64,000 nucleotides of DNA from Hofstenia miamia (Eukaryota > Xenacoelomorpha > Acoela), in the NCBI GenBank assembly GCA_004352715.1, contig SCFE01000081.1:1696537-1760536 (forward strand). Reading direction: 5' to 3'. The translations under genes were made by a program, and so were the position numbers. This document shows positions 19,831-32,453 of the stretch, one piece after another; the first letter of the stretch is position 1, and the number at the start of each line of letters is the position of its first letter. Under the pieces are notes generated by a model that was given only the letters and a program-made list of their open reading frames with translations, had not been told where the DNA came from and searched no databases.

Positions 19831-22473
19831 AGATTAGCTGTACTAAATGTGAACAAAAAGCATTGCAATTACTTTGAGCATTGCATCCCATTGAAACCGA
19901 AAATATCAAAAAAAGTTATTAGATGAAATATAATTTAAGAGAGAACTCACTAGGCAGAAGATCACATAAATTGGCGATTAATCCTAAATTCGAAATATTT
20001 AAAATATTTAAGAGCGTTTTGAAACCTAAATAAATATAATAAAGAGAAAGAGATGTAGTCTGTAGTTGAAAGGAACTATGTACATAGAACAATAGAAGTA
20101 GTTGTAGTATGAAGATTTTGAAAAGAATGAGAAGATGAAGAATTTGGAGATATTGCAACATCTACTTTGTAAAGCTAGTGAGAAAATAGAATCACACGTA
20201 AGCTAAGAGTAATTTGATAATAAGTACTACCATTTCAGAAGGTGCGGTAGCATAAATTACCTACTGTAAATATGATAAGAAAAATCACATACTTCCATTC
20301 TATAGGGCATAAAGGGACTATGCAAAGATGAATGAAATAGTAGTAATAACATTAGATCATACGTTCTTTTTAAAAGTTCTCCACGATAAGGTACAATCAT
20401 GGATTTCTATAACACTAGCATGATGTGAACTGGACTTTTGTTATTGACCAAAGCAGGCTGAATATAAGTAAGAAAGTTATGTAAGCATGCTTGCAGTTTG
20501 ATAAATTTAGGATTTAGTATAAGTTGCTTCGGTCACTTATAAAAGCACAGTTCGCATCCTGGTAGTGTTATAGAAATCTATGGTACAATACACGCATACA
20601 AAAATTTTTTTAACACTATTTTCAGTAAGAAGTTTTCAAAATTTGTGATGACTTCAACAAAAAATGTTTAAACGCCTATAACTCACAAACTAACGAAGAT
20701 ATCCAAAACTCCACAAGATAGAGAAATGTCTCCACTCCGCTACTGTGCGATAACCACTGACATTGCACACGACGCATTTCGACAGGAGTCTCACATATTT
20801 TCTTCAGCAAACAAAATATTTTAGGGTAGTTTTATTCCCATGGGCATTAGACCGCCTCACTATCTGAACAGTAAGTGTAGAAATAATTTGTATATTTTTA
20901 CAAAGAACGATTTTCTCATTGAAAAAAAATCGTATTTGCATGTAATTCAGGCATAAGAATGTGTCTTAGCAGTAATTTTCATCTTTGCATGAGCCCGGCC
21001 TATCCAATGTATGTCTCCATGTAAAAACCTTTCAATATTTCTTTAAAATTTTGGATAAAATTGCTCAAACATGCGGAAATATCGGGTTGTTTCTTAAAAG
21101 TAACACTAGTAGAAATAGGGTTAATTGAAAAGATTGATTGAATGCGGAATCGGATATATCAAGATTTTATTGAAAATATTTTTCACTAAATGTATATTCA
21201 ACATATTAAGATCATTAATTACTCAAGTTCAAAAAAATTTCCATACTCAAGAAGTACATGTATGACAAGAAAGTGTTCTAACTAGTTCAAACAGTTGGGA
21301 AAGTTTGTATTCACATGCTTGAATACCTAACTGCTGCAACTAAGATATGTGCAGTATTACTCTAAACATAACAATGGAGTATCAAAAAAGCAATGAAGAA
21401 AATTTGTACTCTAATTGGGGATAAAGCTATGAGTGCTTAAAAACCAAAATGTCTAAAAGGAAATAATTATGAAATCCGGCGTAAAGCGCATCTAGCCATT
21501 ATTTCTCTTAAAGAGAATAGCTTTTAGCAAGATATACATTTCTTAATAACATGCGCTGCACTTTGAGGCCAACCAAAAATTAATGACACATACAACGACA
21601 TGACCAACTGCACAACATTTAATTTGAATAAGTATAGGATTTAAGTCAATCTAAATTAAAAATTCAAAAATTTTGAAAACCGGAAGATCTATTTTTTAAC
21701 GAAAAAATTTAACAAACCATCATAAGAGATAGAAGTTATTTCGTAGCGCATTTTCACAACAGTCATTAGAAAAAATTTCTGCTATTGATTTTTCTAAATA
21801 ATTTGATCCCAATTTAAAATTTATTAATATATTTTGCAGACATACACAAACCTACATAACATACAAATATTTTTACAACTAATTTTTTATGCTAATAAAA
21901 TTTAACACAATTTTAACAATATTCCTTAAAACAAAGGTATTTTATCAAAAATATATTAATTTTTTAAACTCTTAGCTTACAGTTATCAGTATATAAAAGT
22001 TTGAGAAATCTGCCTTCTTACATATCATCTCTTTAGAAACAAAATTTCGTAATCAAATTTAGACAGTTATTTTGAAAAGAAAGGCGTATTATGTTCAAAT
22101 TATCATTAATTTGATAGTTATTTGCTGGCCTGCTGAAACACAGAGTTTTTTTCAAAAACGAAAAATACAAATAATTTAGTTCATTAACATTATTTTTTGT
22201 TTTCTAAGGGTACGATATATTCTTATTTTTGATGATAAACTACATTTCATATTGCAGGCAAATGTAATTATTACATAAATGCTTAAACAATTTACAAATC
22301 AATAAATCACAATAGTCAACTAGTTCACACGAGTGATTTATTATTTATCAACACTTGCTAGAAACATGCCTTGACAATGTTTATGGAATGAATTTTCATT
22401 GGCCTCTAAATGCATGTCAGGTATTGAAAACAAACCATTGTATGACATGGGGATAAATCAATCATTAATTTAC

Positions 22474-22506
22474 CTGCTGACGATTACTATCATCATTCTT
22501 TAGAGT
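22474..22506 (-). CDS. Host gene A, 33-bp symmetric microexon
   Basis: Minus strand: acceptor aatggcgtttcag, donor CGTCAGCAG/GTAAAT. Eleven codons in phase 0 at both ends: TLKNDDSNRQQ. It sits between the exons at 23920-23690 and 4596-4468, both also phase 0, and could be skipped without a frame change. Polar, acidic-to-amidic peptide with no domain. The small size makes it uncertain on its own; phase agreement and clean GT-AG ends support it. Confidence 0.55.
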
Positions 22507-23689
22507 CTGAAACGCCATTCAATCAAGGTCAAAATAGTCATGTTAAAAATATAACTACATAACTATCTTTCGTAAAGTTTTGAAATTTCATAGTTGCAAT
22601 AGAACAAACTTATTTCAGTAATTAATTCTAAAATAAACACTCAGCCAACATTTTTTCTATCATTTTAATGTTTCATGTCATGTGCAATAACTGTATTTTT
22701 AATACTTGTATTCATTTGCATAATGGAACCTACTTTCCTTTCGTAGAAATTCATTTCCTATACGGCCAAATTACCAATTAATTCAAGTGTCTGTAAAGTT
22801 TATGAAAATAAAATAAACAAATAGTCTTAGACTTCAGTATAACATTATGCACAAATTTGGTGAGAAAATTTGAAACACTTAGTTGCCAATTTTTTCTAGT
22901 GAGGTTGTAATTGCAACTGCTTATGAAAACATTTTAATTTCGTGCAAAGACAAATGTATAAATATATTTCAACAATATATTTTATATTGTTAGAAAATAG
23001 ATACTTTTAAGATCTACCGTAAATGTCAAAATATCATCAGCAAATGTGTTATAATTTGGAAAAAGATTTTCAGAATTTCTACTAAAATTATTGTAGTAAT
23101 TTGAAGTTTTAAAATATTTTAAAATGGCAAAGCAGAAAAGCAACTTTAGGCTGCAATTATTTCTGAATGAATTTTAAAAAAATTACGTAATGAAGATTAA
23201 TTAATGTTTTGGTAAATTCAAATGCGCTGATAGTTAGATACATTGAAATGTTTCCTATTATAATGCTTAAGCGTGTTCAATGTTCTACTTTTTTCTACTT
23301 TAATTATAAATGCCCAAATCAAATACTTTTCAGTGTGAATATTTTTGAAGTACTGGTGAATATAACCTCTTTTATTCCATCTAAAGAAATTTTTAAAAAC
23401 TATGCTAACTATTCAGAGCATGTGCAAAATTTCTAGAAATATATTTTACAATCACAGCAATGCAATCAATCCAAATTTATTCGGTGACCTGAAACCTAAA
23501 TGTAGCTAGTCCACTTCAATGTTTCAATTTTGAGGCAAACACAAAAAATATGTAATTCATTTGGGTTGAAAGTGAACATTGTGAATTGTATAAAAAAATT
23601 TACTAAATTTCCATCTTTTTCTGTAAAACAAATTGAGAAATTGCAACGAATTTTTGCAGTGAAAGTATAGAACTTTGCAATATACTTAC

Positions 23690-23920
23690 TAGCTTTTCAT
23701 CTAAATGAGGCTCTGGCACTTGCAGCATCGAACATTTACGAGCACGAAAGCTTTCAAAGATATCAAGACTGTGACTTCTTTCATTCCTCTGAGGTTCTTC
23801 TTCAATGATAACTTCACAGTGATCAATAACTGGCGTTTCCACTCCTTGGTTATCATAATGTGTGACAGTGATTTCAATTGGGCACTGGGGCATTTTTCCT
23901 TCAGGAACAATAATCGGTGG
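23690..23920 (-). CDS. Host gene A, 231-bp symmetric exon
   Basis: Minus strand: acceptor catctgtttag, donor AAGCTA/GTAAGTAT. 77 codons, phase 0 both ends. It opens PPIIVPEGKMPQCPIEITVT and continues HYDNQGVETPVIDHCEVIIE, EEPQRNERSHSLDIFESFRA, RKCSMLQVPEPHLDEKL. Features: a beta-rich, acidic stretch (EITVTHYD, CEVIIEEEP) then a basic SFRARKCS patch. No catalytic motif or known domain recognised. The antisense frames at the same place (23705-23932 plus, 23701-23955 minus) are shadows. Confidence 0.75.
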
Positions 23921-24213
23921 CTAAACAGATGAAAGTAAGATATGATACGATACATTAAATGAGAAGCTCATTATTTGTCACTCTCGCGCATTTGATACAT
24001 TTCATAATTCAATAGTTTGCGCATAAGTAAAAATTAAGTATTTACAAAGTACTTTCAAATTTTGTGGATGGCAAAATCCTTTTAAACCTTAATCCACAGT
24101 GCAGTAAATTAAATGTGTTGCAGAAAAGTAAGCCATGAACTTTAATATGAACATTACTGCTTAACCTTAGAGTGCCTAGGATTTCATAAGTTTGTGATGG
24201 ATTCGAAGAGAAC

Positions 24214-24261
24214 CTGTTGAGGTTCGTAATTGTTCCCTTGAGCTTTCGACCTCCCCATTAA
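24214..24261 (-). CDS. Host gene A, candidate 48-bp symmetric exon
   Basis: Minus strand: acceptor ttttttagtgttcag, then 16 codons in phase 0, LMGRSKAQGNNYEPQQ, then CAACAG/GTTCTC. The donor is GT but matches the consensus poorly after position 2, so the call is tentative. Phase 0 on both sides fits between the exons at 26968-26735 and 23920-23690. The frame stops 30 bases past the donor. Confidence 0.4.
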
Positions 24262-25579
24262 CTGAACACTAAAAAATGAAAGAGCTTACAACTTTTATTA
24301 AGTAATTAGAATTTTCAAGACATAATAATGGACTTTAGAATTAAATGTGGATATCTTAGGCCAATTTCGTAATTGAATGAGGAAAATTGTTTGAAAACTT
24401 GAAAAACGGTTTCCCTTTATAAAGGACAATCTAAGGTTAGGGATGCATCCAAACTAACAACGGAAAGGTAATTTTGCGGATGGATTTTCGTTATTCAAGA
24501 TAAGGTGCAGAGTCCACCTGAACAGAAAGGCTGATAAAGCTATCAAATAATTATTCAATTTGTTACACTTTGAAGTCATTACTTTAAGTTAGTGTTTAAG
24601 ACTGGCGCAATTTAATTCGTTTCGTGGTGTGATATTAAGCAGAAGAAAAAATGCAATTTAAGCATCAAATACAATTATTCTGTAGAATTAATTTATCGTG
24701 AGAAAATCTTGTCTTAATATATTTTATAGCTAATGGTCTGTAGAATTGAATGGATTGTTTATATGTTTGCTGTTTAATATTTCTATCTGTCATGATAGAT
24801 CAATGTAATACTATTAAGTAAAATCTAACTAAAACACTTTTCGAGAAACAGCAATCAGGTTCGTGTAATTGGGGTCACCATATTACATTGTAACATTAGT
24901 AGTATTTGAGACAAACAAACGCAAGTAGTTGCCATAGCACTACAGTATTTAGAAATATGTTATTGCAATATTATTTATCTAAGCATTGTGAATAGTGTTA
25001 TATATTTCACACTATCACCATGGTTATGTCGGAAAATGATATTTTGCAATAAATTTTGTAGTGGATCGGATTCTGAACCTATTATTAGTTCTAAGCTTAT
25101 GGGTTGGCATCATCAAATAACAAGCTATTTTCAAATTCAAGTAAAATTTGGTAATATAAAACTAGTATAATAATTTACATTTTCACTAACATAGAACTGT
25201 ATAAGATGATCAATTGTTCAAATATTTGAAAACTAAACGGACCTAAATAAATTTGTTAGGTGACATTATTTAGGCCTATTTTTGATTGGTACACTTTTCT
25301 TTCTAATTAATTTTCAACATGCTTTCAATAACCAGTTCAGGCCATAATTCTGTTTTCTTGTGCATCCATAAATGCAGAAGTCATTTTATATATTATATTC
25401 TTTGAAATATTGAGATCAAAAGAAAGTGCACTCAGTTTTTCAAGTATTTTAGAGAGATAATGAAGAATATTAAGAGTTTTAAAGAAGAGTCTCTGAATAC
25501 GCTTTCAAGACTACTTTCAACGCTGTTATTTTATACAGTATAAAATAGTTGATAATGAAACTTGGAAAATTTAATGTAA
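24262..25579. other. Intronic sequence, nothing identified
   Basis: AT-rich. The frame at 24988-25170 has no splice or protein support. Confidence 0.4.
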
Positions 25580-25587
25580 GTAACGAG

Positions 25588-25942
25588 CAGACTTGTCAAC
25601 GAGCCGTAATTTCTAAGCTCGGCCCTGCTCGTTTAAATTTTGAGTAATTTCGGCTCCGCTCGCCACAGAAAATCTTTCAATGAGGCTCGTTTCAGCTCAG
25701 TATTTTTTAAAAATTATTTTACCCTCAGAATTTATTCAATTGCTCTTTCTATTATTTACTAAACATTTCTAAAATACGATTATAAGTAAGGAATATTGAA
25801 TGAAAACACAAGAAAAATCTGCATAATCAAATTAACAAGCAGCACTATAAATTTGGTTTGCTTAAAAACGGCTCGTTTTGGGCTCGTTGTATATCCAATA
25901 CTCTGCTCAAGCTCGGCTCGGCTCGGCTCGTTGACAAGTCTG
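25588..25942. mobile_element. Non-autonomous hAT element with GGCTCG subterminal repeats (355 bp)
   Basis: Perfect 19-bp terminal inverted repeats CAGACTTGTCAACGAGCCG and its complement at the right end. Flanks GTAACGAG and GTAATGAG form an 8-bp target duplication with one mismatch, as hAT elements make. Both ends carry clustered CTCGG/CCGAG copies (CGGCTCGGCTCGGCTCG on the right). Interior is plain AT-rich DNA without a transposase. It lies in the intron between exons 26968-26735 and 24261-24214. Confidence 0.85.
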
Positions 25943-26734
25943 GTAATGAGAATGTAAAAAATGTTACAATTTTTAAAAATGTTAAATTTTTAGATATTAT
26001 TGACCCCTATATAAAATACGAACAATTTTCTTTTTAGAATTACCAATCAAGGGTTCCAGTAAGGAGAAATGCCAACTGTTAAAACGCCAAATGCAAAATT
26101 TTAGGTAATTATTTACTTCTACTAAAAACCTGTGTAAATTAAATCACAAATGTGAAATTATGCTAAACAGGACACTAGTCACGGAGAGGCCCAGCTCAGG
26201 TTTCGACTGAAGAGCAATCAAGCTCCGTTTGCGGAAGCATGCATACATAATTTTTTTCAGAAAACAAAGTGTACTTTCCCAAAAAGATATTTTTGATCAC
26301 ACCGAAATTCGAAGCTCTGCTTACGTGCGGTATGACATGATTGACAGGTATGATTGTTATTTTTGAAAATAATGGAGACTTGTACATTGCTTGATTTGCT
26401 AATGTCGATGTTTTCATATCACGATAGATATTTCTGAATTTTTCATTTCGTCTAGACTAGAAATATTTTTGCTTCGGATTATGTTGAAAGCTGCTTATGT
26501 CGTACACATTAATGAGTTATATGAAAACAAAAAGACTAAATAATGTTTGCTTATATTTTCCTTAGCTGCTCAATTTATACAGGCTTGCCAAGCCAATCAT
26601 ATTTCAATAGATTCTAGAGTTATTGTACATCTTTAGAATGTTGCTTATCGTACGTAACAAGACATACGGTATTTGAAGATCATAATTAAACTGCTCATCA
26701 CTGATATTCATTCAAATGCACACTTAACACTTAC

Positions 26735-26968
26735 CGCAACCTCTGGCTTTGAAATGACAATATCTTCTACATCAGACGAGCCTTGTCTGCTTTCACGACT
26801 TCCCCTTCTAGAAGAAGATGGTGTGTTATCGACTGAAGTGTCTCCTGTACAGAGAATATATGGAAGAACTCTATCAATGGTAACAGAGCTGCGACGCTTT
26901 GAGGGCATCGTCGTACTGAGGCTGTCCCTTCTCGCTGATATGACGGTTGGATCTGTTGCTTCATTTGG
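26735..26968 (-). CDS. Host gene A, 234-bp symmetric exon
   Basis: Minus strand: acceptor taatacttag, donor GTTGCG/GTAAGTG. 78 codons, phase 0 both ends: PNEATDPTVISARRDSLSTT, MPSKRRSSVTIDRVLPYILC, TGDTSVDNTPSSSRRGSRES, RQGSSDVEDIVISKPEVA. Rich in basophilic kinase-type sites (ARRDS, KRRSS, SRRGSRES, RQGSSD) in a Ser-rich setting, which suggests a phosphoregulated disordered segment of a cytoplasmic protein. No fold recognised. The plus-strand frame 26673-26972 and the other minus frame are shadows. Confidence 0.75.
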
Positions 26969-28601
26969 CTAAGTATTACATAATTTTAACTTCAAGACAT
27001 ACACAATTTAATTGATTTTCGTCAAATCTTCGATTAATTAATACATTCAATTTCGATATACGAAAAAACAAATCAAGTGTAAGCAAATTTTGCTATTTTG
27101 ACTCAAAGCTAAAGACCATATGTACATTCAAATTGATAAACAATCTAGTCTAGAAGCATGGCCTATGTATGTGCACTGTTGTATTTTGATGAAGACATAC
27201 TCAGATAAACTTTTGGAATGTGACTTTTGAAAACTTGTTATTCTAATATTTATTACTACTATTAGATCATTGAAAGACAATCCAGTTTTTTATCATTGAG
27301 ATGAAAACACTGAGTACCAATTAATCCGATTTATTGAGGCATAAATAGCAGTGTTGTTCTCCCTACCAAAATTAAGAATCAAATCCAGATCTTACAATAT
27401 GGTATATTTTGTCAACATTGTCTTTGAAATCTAAATAAATTCTATGAAGTAAACGCTTATCCAGAAGTCTGCCATTAATGCAGCTTCATTAATATGAAAT
27501 GAAATTACCGTAAAAGTGCTGAAACTAGCTAAAAAAGCTGAAGTCCGTTTTTAAATTAATCGCCGTTAATCGGTTTCAGAAAATTTGACCGATTAATCGG
27601 AATTTTTTTGCAAGCTCTTTTCATATTACATTTTTTCTTATTTATAAGAATTACATGAATAGAATCAGGCATTAATGATTCTTAATGACACAGTCAATAT
27701 GAGCCTAAATATTCTTACATGCTTTTCAAACTTCTGCAAGCTAAATAATATATATATATATATATAAGACGGAAACTGGTTATTTGAAAGGTCATGCAGA
27801 CAAAACTGAAGAGGCAAACATAATGAAAATAAATGTTTTTAACTAATAATAAGTTCTGTATATATCATAAGAACATATTGATATGTGAAAAACATAGAAA
27901 AAATATTATTGTTAGCAAAAAAAGACAAAAACCGAAATTCTCAGTATATTAAATTTTCTCCTAATTAATTTTTAAGCCTCAGGTATATTCTTAGAAATTT
28001 TTTAAATTTGAGCATCTTAGGCTTTGTGGTTCTCATAAAATGAATTTTTACAAAAAAACTGAATTCAGAGTTTTGCATTCCAGTGCATATATATTTAAAC
28101 CATATGCACTTCTAAAATTCAAGTTTGTTATAAATTCACAATTATCAAATTTACAATATGATCCGAGATTCAGTTTTTATATGAACAGCATTTTTTAATC
28201 AAAATCGTTTATTTCTATGAACTTTGTCTTTGATATAAATGTAATTATGCATTAAGCAATGCACAAATTCTCACAGGTTAAATTTCAAAAGGTTTTCTAT
28301 AAATTATCAAAATGAAGAAAATCACGTGCAACCAAATTAGAAATTTCACAATTTTTTTAATTTATAAACACAGTTCAGTGAATTGAAATTGTTCATTTTA
28401 CTCGACACATAGATAACATCTTCAAAATATGCTTTAACCAAAAGAATTAAAGTTTTAGAAATAGTCAGAATATCACTAAGGATTGAAATATAATCATTTG
28501 AAAATCCTATAAAATAGAATGTATATCGAAATATTTTTACATTTTGATGAGAACGGAACGATATTTAAAAGTATGCATGCGATTCAATAATAGAAACTTA
28601 C
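26969..28601. other. Intron of host gene A
   Basis: AT-rich; contains a short TTAATCGG motif cluster (27555-27606) and a (TA)n tract at 27747-27766, otherwise nothing identified. Confidence 0.5.
27555..27606. repeat. TTAATCGG motif cluster, possible hAT end
   Basis: AATTAATCGCCGTTAATCGG, then GACCGATTAATCGGAA: direct and inverted copies of one octamer in 52 bases, the style seen at hAT subterminal regions here. No partner end found. Confidence 0.3.
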
Positions 28602-28967
28602 GTCTTCTGTGGAGTATCTTCTGGGGGTAAGATTCCGACTCTTACGTTTCTTTCGCTTCTCATGAACCTCGGCTGTTATGACAATGGATGGAAGTCTGTT
28701 CTTTCTAGTGATATCAATGTCATCACTGCTTATTTCACTTTGCTCAGCGGAAGAGTGATATGATCCATCGTCTGTTTCAATGTATGGTGATGTAGTGCTG
28801 TACGTGGAAGATAGTCGTTTTAAGGGAATGTTTGTTTGGGAGGAGCTGTCAAGGACTTGAATGTTTTCGGACAATCGAATTAGTTCGCATTGGCAACTGC
28901 TCTCCACGCGACTGAGTGGATCGGAACGCGACTTCCGTCGCAACTGACGAAAAAATAACTCAGGCAC
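28602..28967 (-). CDS. Host gene A, 366-bp symmetric exon (most 5' secure exon)
   Basis: Minus strand: acceptor catgtgccttag, donor GAAGAC/GTAAGTTT. 122 codons, phase 0 both ends. It begins VPELFFRQLRRKSRSDPLSR and includes VESSCQCELIRLSENIQVLD, STYSTTSPYIETDDGSYHSS, AEQSEISSDDIDITRKNRLP, SIVITAEVHEKRKKRKSRNL and TPRRYSTED. Pattern: basic Ser-rich head (RRKSRSDPLSR), acidic Ser cluster (SEISSDDIDI, casein-kinase-like), short hydrophobic LPSIVITAEV, then a strong basic run (EKRKKRKSR, possible nuclear signal) and RRYST. Probably disordered and phosphoregulated; family not recognised. The exon starts with GTG at a splice acceptor, so it is internal: the true start is upstream. Confidence 0.8.
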
Positions 28968-29415
28968 CTAAGGCACATGTTTAATATTTCGAATAAAATG
29001 AGCTTCATAAACAATAGTTGATATAACACATCGAAAGATTTAATTTTCAAATTATTCCAAATGTAGACATCATATTTATTGAGAATAGATTGTACCGTTC
29101 AATTGTAATTAATTTCAAACCTATTTGCCTATATAGTTTTAAATGCCAACGTACAAGTGGCACTTATCTAACTACCTTCTTCTGAAAAAATGATTTTTTC
29201 TCTGGTATGTTAAATTACCACATACCAACATATAGTAGAAATTGCTATCAAATGATTTTTATGATTATCGCAAAAATAGTGTGTTACTGTGCTTTGAGAA
29301 TTTTTAACTAGGCATAATTTTTAAGAATATTTGTCATGTGGGCATGTAGAAGAGGGTTATGGTTGTGTAAAATTACTGAGATCATTACGCTATTATCTAA
29401 ATTCATTTAAGTAAA

Positions 29416-29455
<40 letters not shown>

Positions 29456-29694
29456 TATATATTTAATATATATATAAACTGCTAAGTACACTTCAAAATC
29501 TTCGGCATGAACGCATTTCGAAACATAAATCCTTGAAATTTTGTAGGATAGTGTCTCTTTATTCTACCTACCTCCATACTAAATATATTTAAGTAGTAAT
29601 GGCAGAAAATTAGGTATTGCGGGAAAAAATCCCGATCCCCGCTAAATGCCTAAATGTCGAATGGATTTCCGTGTAATGCACCGTTGTTGCATTT

Positions 29695-29742
<48 letters not shown>

Positions 29743-30293
29743 TATATTATATAGTACCTTAATACAACAAATACAATTATCTTCAATAAAAGCTTACTAC
29801 AGCAATTTGAGGAATCAAATATTGTTGAGATGTTTTTCTTCTATACTTAGAATTTATAAGCTATTGGGAGTTAGAAAAGATATATTAAAATAAGAGAGGG
29901 AATTCTGATTTGCGTGCAATTGTAGTTTAAAGTTGAAATATTGACCAACATTAATAGAGACTTTAATTTGATAGAAATTAACTTTCAGCAAAGTAGTGAC
30001 GTAAAGCTTTTAATTTTGAACTGTCAGTGGGAGTGAACAAGAACAAGTGTTTCTATTTTCAATTCCGTAAACAACTAATCCTTTATTTAAAAATGTACAA
30101 ACAATTGCACGGCGTCTGAGAGCGTCGCATTTTTCTATATCATTATAACCCTTTCAACTTACGCACATCACTGATTTATCCATTATATTTTCCATCTAAA
30201 AACTAAATAAGCGAGTGACTTCATAAGTTAATGCATAAATCAAGTAAATTTCATAATAATCTGCATTCAATTTTCAATTGCCAAAAATTTCCT

Positions 30294-30587
30294 GGCGTTA
30301 TTGCAGATCAGGGGACTCTGACGTCAAATAACATGCTAAGGGTTTACGTCATCAAATGTTAAAAATTTATTGTTTAGGGATTAGGTCTATAAAATATTGA
30401 AAAATTTAGGTTTTAGGTTTAGGTTATATAGGGTTTAAGAAGCGTTACGTTGTGACTTGGGTTAGGGTTTAGGTCTATAAAATATTGTAAAATTTAGAAT
30501 TTAAATTTACGTTCTAGATGACGTCATATACAGTGATGCGTAGAAACAATGTTTATATATCAGAGCCCCCTGATCTGGAATAACGCC
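30294..30587. mobile_element. MITE with telomere-like TTAGGG-type interior (about 294 bp)
   Basis: About 28-bp imperfect terminal inverted repeats: GGCGTTATTGCAGATCAGGG then GACTCTGA on the left; the right end read in reverse is GGCGTTATTCCAGATCAGGG then GGCTCTGA. The inside holds two copies of a unit around TAGGTCTATAAAATATTG and many TTAGGTT/TTAGGGTTT runs, plus TGACGTCA-like palindromes near each end. CAATTGCC lies just outside both ends but 11 bases off on the left, so the target duplication is unclear. No coding capacity. Confidence 0.6.
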
Positions 30588-32090
30588 AATTGCCTTGCTT
30601 GTAAGTCATTAAAAGTTTAATTATATATGAATAATGATGTGGAAGTATTTGAGATGCATGCATGTCATTAATTTAATTAAAATTGAAGATTATATTACAA
30701 GACAGGAATCATGATTATGATAATTGTCATGCTATAATGACACTAACAGTGTAATCACGAGGTTAAGATATTTCGCACTTTATTAGTTTGCGATATTCAA
30801 TCTATGTCAAACAGTGATATTTAATTTTTTAGGTTTATAAATAGAATTTAATAATGAAGATGAGCCCACTGTTTTCGTGATTACTATGAAAAATATTATT
30901 AAATATACACTGTTATAAATTAGATGTATATTAAGCCACACATAAACAAATATTCTATGATACATCAATATCTTCTATGCTGAGATAATAAAATATTATA
31001 CATAATTAATCTAAATGTAAAGTAAATTTAAAATTTGAATTTTATTTATAATTTTAAAAATGATTATTTAGTTATTCTCTAGAACATATACACAAAACAG
31101 CAAAAAATGAAGAACCGATGAAGTTATAATCTAGGGCAAAATACAAACAAATGGTTGTTAGGGAGTTTCTAGTGTTTTCTATTTTAAATTTAACCCAAAA
31201 ATGCGTTTTTATGAAAAATCAAGTCTGAATTGGCAAAAAACTGTCCTGAAATAAAAAATCAATATTGAATTTTTGATCTATTCATAACCATAACGTATTT
31301 TTGAAAGAAAACTAAGGAATAACCTTATTTTATTGCTTACACTATACTTGTAAAATTGAGAAATTAATTATCAAATAATGTACGTTGTTGCACAAAATCA
31401 TTGCTAATTTATTCGAGATGAAATGGACGCGTGACATTAATATTCTTCCTTCAAACGTATTCTGAATTGAACGAAATAAATTAATATTTCTGAATTTATA
31501 TTTCCATGCAGAAATTTTGTTTATAGGCCAACAACGAAATAAATGCAGGAATTGAGTCAATCTAACAATAAGACTAATGGACTACTTGAATTGTAATTTT
31601 TTAAATTAAACAAAGGATATAGGCCATCATCAATTACTTTCCAATAGATTTTTAATCAACTCATTGTGTGACAATAATAGCACTAATTTTAAAGTAAAAA
31701 GCAGTAAATGAATGTATTTTTGCAATAACATCAAATACTTATTGCTATTGAATCTAAAATAGCTTATTTATGATAAAGTCAATGAAGCGTTTTATGATAA
31801 TTATGGTTAACTATTTGCATTTGCTAAGAAGCATTTGTAGCGCTACAAAAAGGCCCAGCTTAGATAATTATAGGATCTTAATTTCAAAAAGTTAACTACT
31901 TAAGAATTCCTTTACATTTGCCAATAAGCCTTTGCAATTTTACAAAAATAACTCAACTACATATTTCATGTCTATGGTCAGCATTATAGGCCATCAACTT
32001 AAAAAATTTTATTGGTATTATTTTTTAAAAATCTATTGAATTTTTTTTAGTTTTATTAGAATATAAGTACTGAATTTCAAATGCAATGCA

Positions 32091-32453
32091 AATTGCGGCG
32101 AGGTGCGGGTGGAAGTTTTTGAAAACAATGTCTATAATATCAAAGTAATTCATTTTTTACTTTAATGACTATTGTATTTGTTTTCTAATATTTTAGAAGA
32201 GGCGTGTTTTAATAATGTAGAAGAAAAGTAAATTGACACTGTAAGGCGTAGGCCTATAGGACATAATATTATGATACTTTATGCATGTGATGTAGTTTTG
32301 TAATCGACAGGCGACATTTAGAAAATAGCGGGTGTGTTGCAGGTGCGGGTAAATTTTTCTAACAGACATGTGGATGCGGTGCGATTGCGGGCCCACTCAT
32401 TGTGGGTGCGGTGCAATGCGGTTATAACAAAATTACACCTGCGTCCATCTATG
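32091..32453. repeat. GCGGGTGCGG-motif region, probable hAT fragment
   Basis: Clusters of GTGCGGGT and GTGCGGTGCG on both sides of AT-rich DNA, with a right tip that reads on the minus strand as CATAGATGGACGCAGGTG, a hAT-like end. The left tip and target duplication could not be fixed. Confidence 0.35.

Larger units (their letters stand above)
4597..22473. other. Very large intron of host gene A, filled with mobile elements
   Basis: No minus-strand exon could be found between 4596 and 22474. The interval holds the hAT-like pieces, the (TTA)n tract, the CR1/Jockey-type LINE and both tandem Dong-like LINEs described separately. Plain AT-rich sequence with nothing I can identify fills 5255-7132, 7518-8940, 9190-9630 and most of 18068-22473. 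Confidence 0.5.

Noticed and set aside
26325-26378. A possible gene A exon (SPLFSKITIIPVNHVIPH, donor CAC/GTAAGC)
   Set aside because: The donor is good but no acceptor with a pyrimidine tract gives a compatible phase; left uncalled.
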